In this document: piece after piece, positions 58,800-64,000 of the stretch
Numbering within the stretch: position 1 is the stretch's first letter
Layout: each line of letters opens with the position of its first letter
Assembly: GCA_023213315.1 (NCBI GenBank)
Contig: JAKCPI010031743.1
Location: 47,303-111,302 of the forward strand
DNA from: Euborellia annulipes
Taxonomy: Eukaryota > Arthropoda > Insecta > Dermaptera > Anisolabididae
Direction of reading: 5' to 3'
DNA: 64,000 bases
Program-made: the position numbers and the translations under genes
The notes under the pieces: model-generated
What the model was told of the DNA's origin: nothing
Seen by the model: only the letters and a program-made list of their open reading frames with translations
Databases searched by the model: none

Positions 58800-60350
58800 A
58801 GTGAAGTGGAGTGATAAAGAAAGGTTGAAACAGAAAATGAGAAATTGGATTTTTTAATCATATTTTTCCTCTGCTTAGCTAAAGTTTCGGTTCTGGTTTG
58901 GATCATTTTCTGAAGGTCTATTTCCAATCTAAAGATGTTCTATTCCTCTTCCAACCCAAATGTCAACTGAAAAGAGCAGAAAATTGGATTTTTTTAATCA
59001 CATTTTTTCCTCTGCTAAGTTTCGGTTTAGATCATCTTCTGATGGTCTTTTTCCAATTCTAAAAATGTTCTATTCTTCTTTCAACCCAAGTGAAAAAAGC
59101 AGAAAATGAGAAAATTCATTTGTTATTCAAATTTCTCCTTTTTTTCTGGAGACTTTCCAGTCTTGTTTGGATCATTTTGTGTTTGTTTATTTCCAATTCT
59201 AAAGATGTTCCATTCCTCTTCCATCCCGAATATCAACTGAAAAGAGCAGAAAACGAGAAATTGGATTTTTTAATTAAATTCTCAGCTAAAGTTTCGGTCC
59301 TGGTTTGTACATCTTCTGATAGTCTGTTTCCAATTCCATATATATTCTATTCTTTTTCCAGCCCAAAAAGAATTCCAAAAAGAGCAGAAACTGAACTCGA
59401 TGAGAACATTCACAAAAATTCCCTCACCATTGTAAATCATCTCACCTACTGCTACATGGGCGTACCCAGCGGGGGCGGGGGGCAGCTGCCCCCCCTCCCC
59501 CTAGAAGCAAAAAAAAAAAATTAAATGTTTATAAAGTGATGAAACGAAACAAAATTGGTGTTTGACGACGGGGAATGATTTTTTTTTGTAAGGACTCGAG
59601 GGTTTTTAGGCCTTTAATTCGAAGTCTTTTCCCCTCTATATAAAAAATATCTATGTCACAATCTAAGCGATCATGATCTGCCACCCATCCCCTGGACGAC
59701 CATGATCTGACCATGCCCCCCCCCCTAGATTTGATCCTGGGTACGCCCATGTACTGCTATATACAAAATATACATATATTAGTTGTAGATGAGATAGACC
59801 AACGATATTAATATAGGTGAAATGTTAAAATTGAAATTAATGATGACAGTTGGAGACTTTCCAGTCTTGGTTTGGATCATCATTTGATGATATTTTTGCA
59901 GTTCCCATTCTATTCCAACCCAAATGTCAATTGAAAAGAGCAGATTCGTTTTTCTTCCCTACTTTTCTGTCCTAGTTTGGATTATTTTCTGATGATCTTA
60001 TTCCAATTCCAAAGATATTCTATTCCTCTCTTCCAATCCATATGCCAACTTAGAAGAGTAGAAATTCGCTTTTCTACCAATTTGTCTTCTCAGACATTTT
60101 TTATATCCTGGTTTAGACCATCTTCAGATGACTTGAATTCCTTTTTTCTCTTAAGAAGGTTCATACCTTTCTTTTAAGAAGGCCCCCGCCCGCTTCGCCA
60201 ATAGAGAAGACAAATTTAAATAAAGAAAGGAATTTTCTTATCTCTTCTGCTTTTTTCCATTTGACATTTCGTTAAGAAAAATATGGGAAATCTTTATAAA
60301 GTCCCTTAAAGATGATCCAAACAAGAACCGAAATGTCATTTGAGAACAAA
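58800..60350. repeat. ~130-140-bp tandem array
   Basis: At least six units with gatgttctattcctcttcc, aacccaaatgtcaactgaaa, agagcagaaaatgagaaa and a minus-strand GATCCAAACCAGAACCGAAAC-type word. Starts of the ttctattcctc word near 58935, 59066, 59206, 59345, 59907 and 60017. Interrupted by a hAT-type element. The 144-codon frame at 59090-59524 crosses array and insertion and is not a gene. Confidence 0.8.
59455..59751. mobile_element. hAT-type non-autonomous element in the array
   Basis: catgggcgtacccagc and its inverse (gctgggtacgcccatg with one change: cctgggtacgcccatg), perfect 8-bp flanks TACTGCTA (59447-59454 and 59752-59759). G and C runs inside. Confidence 0.9.
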
Positions 60351-61550
60351 TAAACTAAGAGAGGAGGTCTAATATTATTTTCCTTGCATTAGGTATTATT
60401 ATTATTTCTTTAATTTTGACTCAAATGTATACGATCGTACAACACGTTTTGTAAATTTGTTTCAACTTTGAAAAAAAAAAAAAAATTCAAATTGATCTTC
60501 AGAGCATCGCTAAATTTAAAGCTAATTTTTTTTTTTTAAGGTCCTTCTCGGCATAAAGCTAATTTTAATTTAATGTGAGAATTAAATAAAAAAAAAAAAT
60601 AAATAAATAAAAAAAAATAAATAAATAAAAAAAATTGACCCAAATTAAGAATGATTTGTATTTTTTAACTCGAAACTTTTTTTATTGAAATTTAATTCTT
60701 TTTTATTATTTTTTTTATTTTTTTTTTTACTTTATTTATATTCATTGAAAGAGGAAAATGTGACGGTTGCTTTAAATAATAGGATATAATTAATATGGAT
60801 GTCCTTTCCCTTTCTAAAATAGCTTTTCTAATAATACAAATAAATTATATCTCCATTGAAATTATTTGGTTATTAACTTTCATTAACGATTCGTCTCTCC
60901 TAATTAGATTTATTTATTTATTGTTCTATTTATTGCAACTTTTGATTTAATCCAATTTACGATTATTTATATTATAATCAAATTAAAGAGACGTCATTTG
61001 ATTGGCTGATATTTTTTTAAAATAGTTTTATGACATCTTTATTATGCATTTATTCAAAATAAAAAATTTTATATTAAAACTTTAATTAACAAGAAATAAC
61101 ACTATTTTTATTTATTTTATTTTTTAATTTCATCGGAATCTATTTGAAAGATTTTGTTCAAATTAGAGATATCAATTTTAAAATTAAAACACTCTAAGGA
61201 TACTTTACTCTTGAATTTTTTTAGGTTTTTAGCGAAAATTTTGTTATTTGTATTCTTTGAAAAAAAATTTTCCCATATAAAAAAAATATTTTTTAAATTA
61301 AATTTCATACAACTTTTTGTTATATACCCATTTTCAAAAAAATCAATCATTTTGTAAATACAGAGATTATAACTTTTTGAATTGATTATTCAATATTTCG
61401 ATCAATATCGGTTTGGGAATTTGAACAATTTTTGAATTAATTTTTCAAATTTCATATATCAAATTTAAAATTAAAGAAAAATAAAATAATTTATAAATTT
61501 TGATTTTTTTCTTTCTAAAATTGGAAAAAAAAACAAAAAAGTGAATTTTT
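60351..61550. other. AT-rich non-coding stretch
   Basis: AAAT microsatellite at 60585-60630, poly-T, plain AT-rich DNA. Nothing else recognised. Confidence 0.5.
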
Positions 61551-61554
61551 AAGA

Positions 61555-62330
61555 AAGTTTTTTAAGAAAATTAGAAAAACTAAAAAAGCACATCAGTTAA
61601 GTATTAGTATGCCTGGTTTCCCAAAAACGAGATCAATCGAAGTTTTTTCTTTACCACAAATAATAAATATTTAAAATTTGAAAGGAATCGGAAAAGAAAA
61701 TTTCGAGAAAAGTGGAAAAAACTAAAAAAGTACATTAGTAAAGTACTAGTACTCGAGGTTTCCCAAAGATTACTCCTAGTGTAATTTGTTTTAATTACGG
61801 GAAATAGTTCATGTTTAAAATTTGAAAGAAATCGTAAAAGGAAATATTGAGAAAATTGAAAAAATTAAAAAAGTACATTAGTAAAGTACTAGTACTTGAG
61901 GTTTTCCAAATACGAGATCAATTCTACTTTGTTTTGTATACCGCCAAAAGGGAAATATTTAAAATTTGAAAAAAAATCATTAAAGCGAATTAAGAGAAAA
62001 GTGAAAAAAAAAACTAAAAAAATACATTAGTAAAGTACTAGTACTCAAGTGTCCTCAAAAAAGTGACCTAGCTTAATTTTTTTACTATACCGCGAATAGT
62101 AAATATTTAAAATTTGAAAGAAATCGGAAAAAGGAATTTTGAGAAAAATGGAAAAAACTAAAAAAAGTACATCAGTAAAGTACTAGTACTCGAATGTTCC
62201 CAAAAGATGAGACCTAGCGCAATTTTATATAGGTGCTGAAAATAAACAAGCACAAAAAGAAATTTAAAAACCATAACAACTAATGGGTTGACAAACAAAT
62301 TGCTCGTTTAATAGTATTAGATTAGATATT
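61555..62330. repeat. ~145-bp tandem array with AGTACTAGTACT cores
   Basis: Five units, each with taaaaaagtacatta/cag, taaagtactagtactcgag and ttaaaatttgaaagaaatcg. Cores start at 61742, 61886, 62034 and 62179 (spacings 144, 148, 145), with a decayed first unit near 61600. AGTACTAGTACT is a perfect palindrome. Confidence 0.85.
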
Positions 62331-64000
62331 TTCCTTATTTATATTCTATGATTAAATTTATCAATAGAAAAGTTGGTGTAAATTAAATTTTAAAAATGTT
62401 TTATTATACGTTGGTATGTATTTGTTCCATTCAAACAAACTGTTTTTGAAAATCTTTGACACAATCGTTGCGGTTAAGCGTTTCTAAGCGCCTGTGTTGA
62501 ACGTAAATGGATGGCCTCAGTAGCCAAAAAGTATTTTAAAAAAAGTGGCAAGACCAGATTTAAAAAATTATTTTTTTAAACAGTTTATATTACTCTAAAG
62601 AAGAATAATTTATTTTTTTTTTTAATGCAGTCAAATAAAAACAAATATTCCCTTTTGTATGTGATGACGTCAAACATTGTGACGCGGATTATCTTTTAAT
62701 TAATGATTCATTAAAAACTTGTCATTTTTATTTTTTAAATTTTTAATGAAAAAAAAAAAGAAAAGAAAATTTATTTTAATTTCTGATACAAAAATTTCGA
62801 AATTAGTTAGAAATATAGCCAATCGATGGCGCTGAACGCTCACTACATCGGCATCTGTTGTCAACATTTGTAACTAATTTTTTTAAAATCGTTTATTTAC
62901 TGGAATACCCTGTAGATATCAAATAAAAATTAATTAATTGTATTTATCTTAAAAGATAAAAGAGATTTTGATAACAATCACGTGACAAAAGGCATTTCAT
63001 TTATAAAAAAAAAAAAAAGTATCAATATCTAAAAGATAAAAGTTTTTTTTTTCTTTTTTTCCATTTATCAAAAGAAATTTAAAACATTTGTGGTAGGAGG
63101 GAAATTCTCTTTCTTTTCTCATGGGGATAAAAGAAAATTAAAAAAAAAAAATAATAAAAAGGTGATTCAAAAATATTTTATTCTCTTTGTGTTTGTATTC
63201 TTTTTTAAAATTTTAAAGTTCGTTTCTTGTCTTAATTTTTATTTAAATTTTTCCCGCCATTCCGTCCATATTTATTTAATTTAATTTTAGCAATAGTAAA
63301 AACATGAAGTGAGTTCTCCACCTCTGCTTTTAAGGGTATATTTTTTATAAGGTTGTTCGGATAGTACCCCGTAAGTCATAATAATTCATTATTATAATTA
63401 AGTCGTGACCTATCATAGTTTATAATTGGATTAAGCTAATAATTTAATTATCTACCAAAAATAATAAATGAATGACTTTTGACTCAAGTATTTCTTTGCT
63501 TAATATAGATCTGGCAACATTTGCATTTAACAGCTAATTATGTTGTTCTGTTGTATTTTATTTAATATATTACAAAGAGTAATGCAAATCAGTTTGAGAC
63601 ACAATGGGCGATTTGCGAAAAAAAAAATATCGTAAATTGAAAAAGAAAAAAATGTAAGTGAAAGCGAATTATTTTATGTGACGTTGCCGGACTGGTCTAA
63701 GTCACGTGACACTTATTTTTTAAAAATGACTGCATTTTTTGGGGAATTTTGGACTTTCATTTTAAAATATCTTTAAAAAGCCTTCGGCAGAAACTTTTGA
63801 TTTTATGTTTAACGTATTCCTCGGAAGTGAATTGATAAAATGTAAATTTCTTGTTTTTGTATCTATTGCAGAGGTGGCTATATAATTCAATATGTGTGCG
63901 TTTCGTCGACATTCCCCATAGACTACATGTTAAAAATTTCAATTTTTTTAATAATTAATTACACGATAACCCTGAGTCAGATCTGATTCAAAATTTTATT
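62331..64000. other. Terminal stretch, nothing recognised
   Basis: AT-rich with poly-A/T; complex patches at 62460-62530 and 63490-63720 show no exon, domain or repeat family I know. TGACGTCA-like words occur at 62665. Confidence 0.4.

Noticed and set aside
59090..59524. 144-residue plus-strand frame, the longest in the window
   Set aside because: Crosses tandem repeat units and enters a hAT insertion; frame differs between units.

Overview
The window looks like AT-rich animal DNA, most likely from an arthropod or another protostome; species and order cannot be read from it. Reasons: short coding islands bounded by GT..AG introns, a metazoan basement-membrane gene, dense poly-A/T tracts and microsatellites, and many non-autonomous transposons. 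There is no bacterial operon, CRISPR array or compact gene cluster.

Only one protein-coding gene is supported. Seven plus-strand exons (13667-14003, 19929-20127, 20428-20606, 21379-21526, 25106-25272, 25878-26066, 31453-31635) join in one continuous frame with matching intron phases. They encode an acidic N-terminal region with a Lys/His-rich patch, a Ser-Gly-Ser-Gly glycosaminoglycan-type site, a SEA domain split over two exons, then two LDL-receptor class A modules. This order is that of the N-terminal part of perlecan (HSPG2; Drosophila trol), a secreted heparan sulfate proteoglycan of basement membranes. The signal-peptide exon and all exons after the second LDLa module were not found, so the gene should extend beyond the window or use exons I could not recognise. 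The last intron would exceed 32 kb.

The rest is introns and flanking DNA made of repeats. 0-13.6 kb: AT-rich repeat modules, a nested foldback (5.5-6.6 kb), a 5S-like remnant, a probable retroposon tail and a five-unit tandem repeat. 14-31 kb (inside the gene): a ~182-bp tandem satellite, a decayed LINE RNase H region, a 5S-like remnant, a Tc1/mariner-type MITE, a GCAATATTGC-rich MITE and several foldbacks. 31.6-64 kb: many hAT-type non-autonomous elements with 8-bp target duplications (six perfect), four copies of a ~400-bp MITE rich in TGACGTCA-like sites, tRNA-like sequences, a second RNase H fossil, and two tandem arrays (58.8-60.3 and 61.55-62.3 kb).

The most interesting signal is a short structured motif, CTGAnGA + one base + hairpin + GAAACG(T/C), found about 15-20 times on both strands, mostly inside inverted-repeat elements. 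Stem sequences differ between copies while pairing is kept. It resembles the minimal hammerhead ribozymes described in Penelope-like retroelements but carries one extra base after the CTGAnGA box. It may mark a family of ribozyme-bearing foldback elements.
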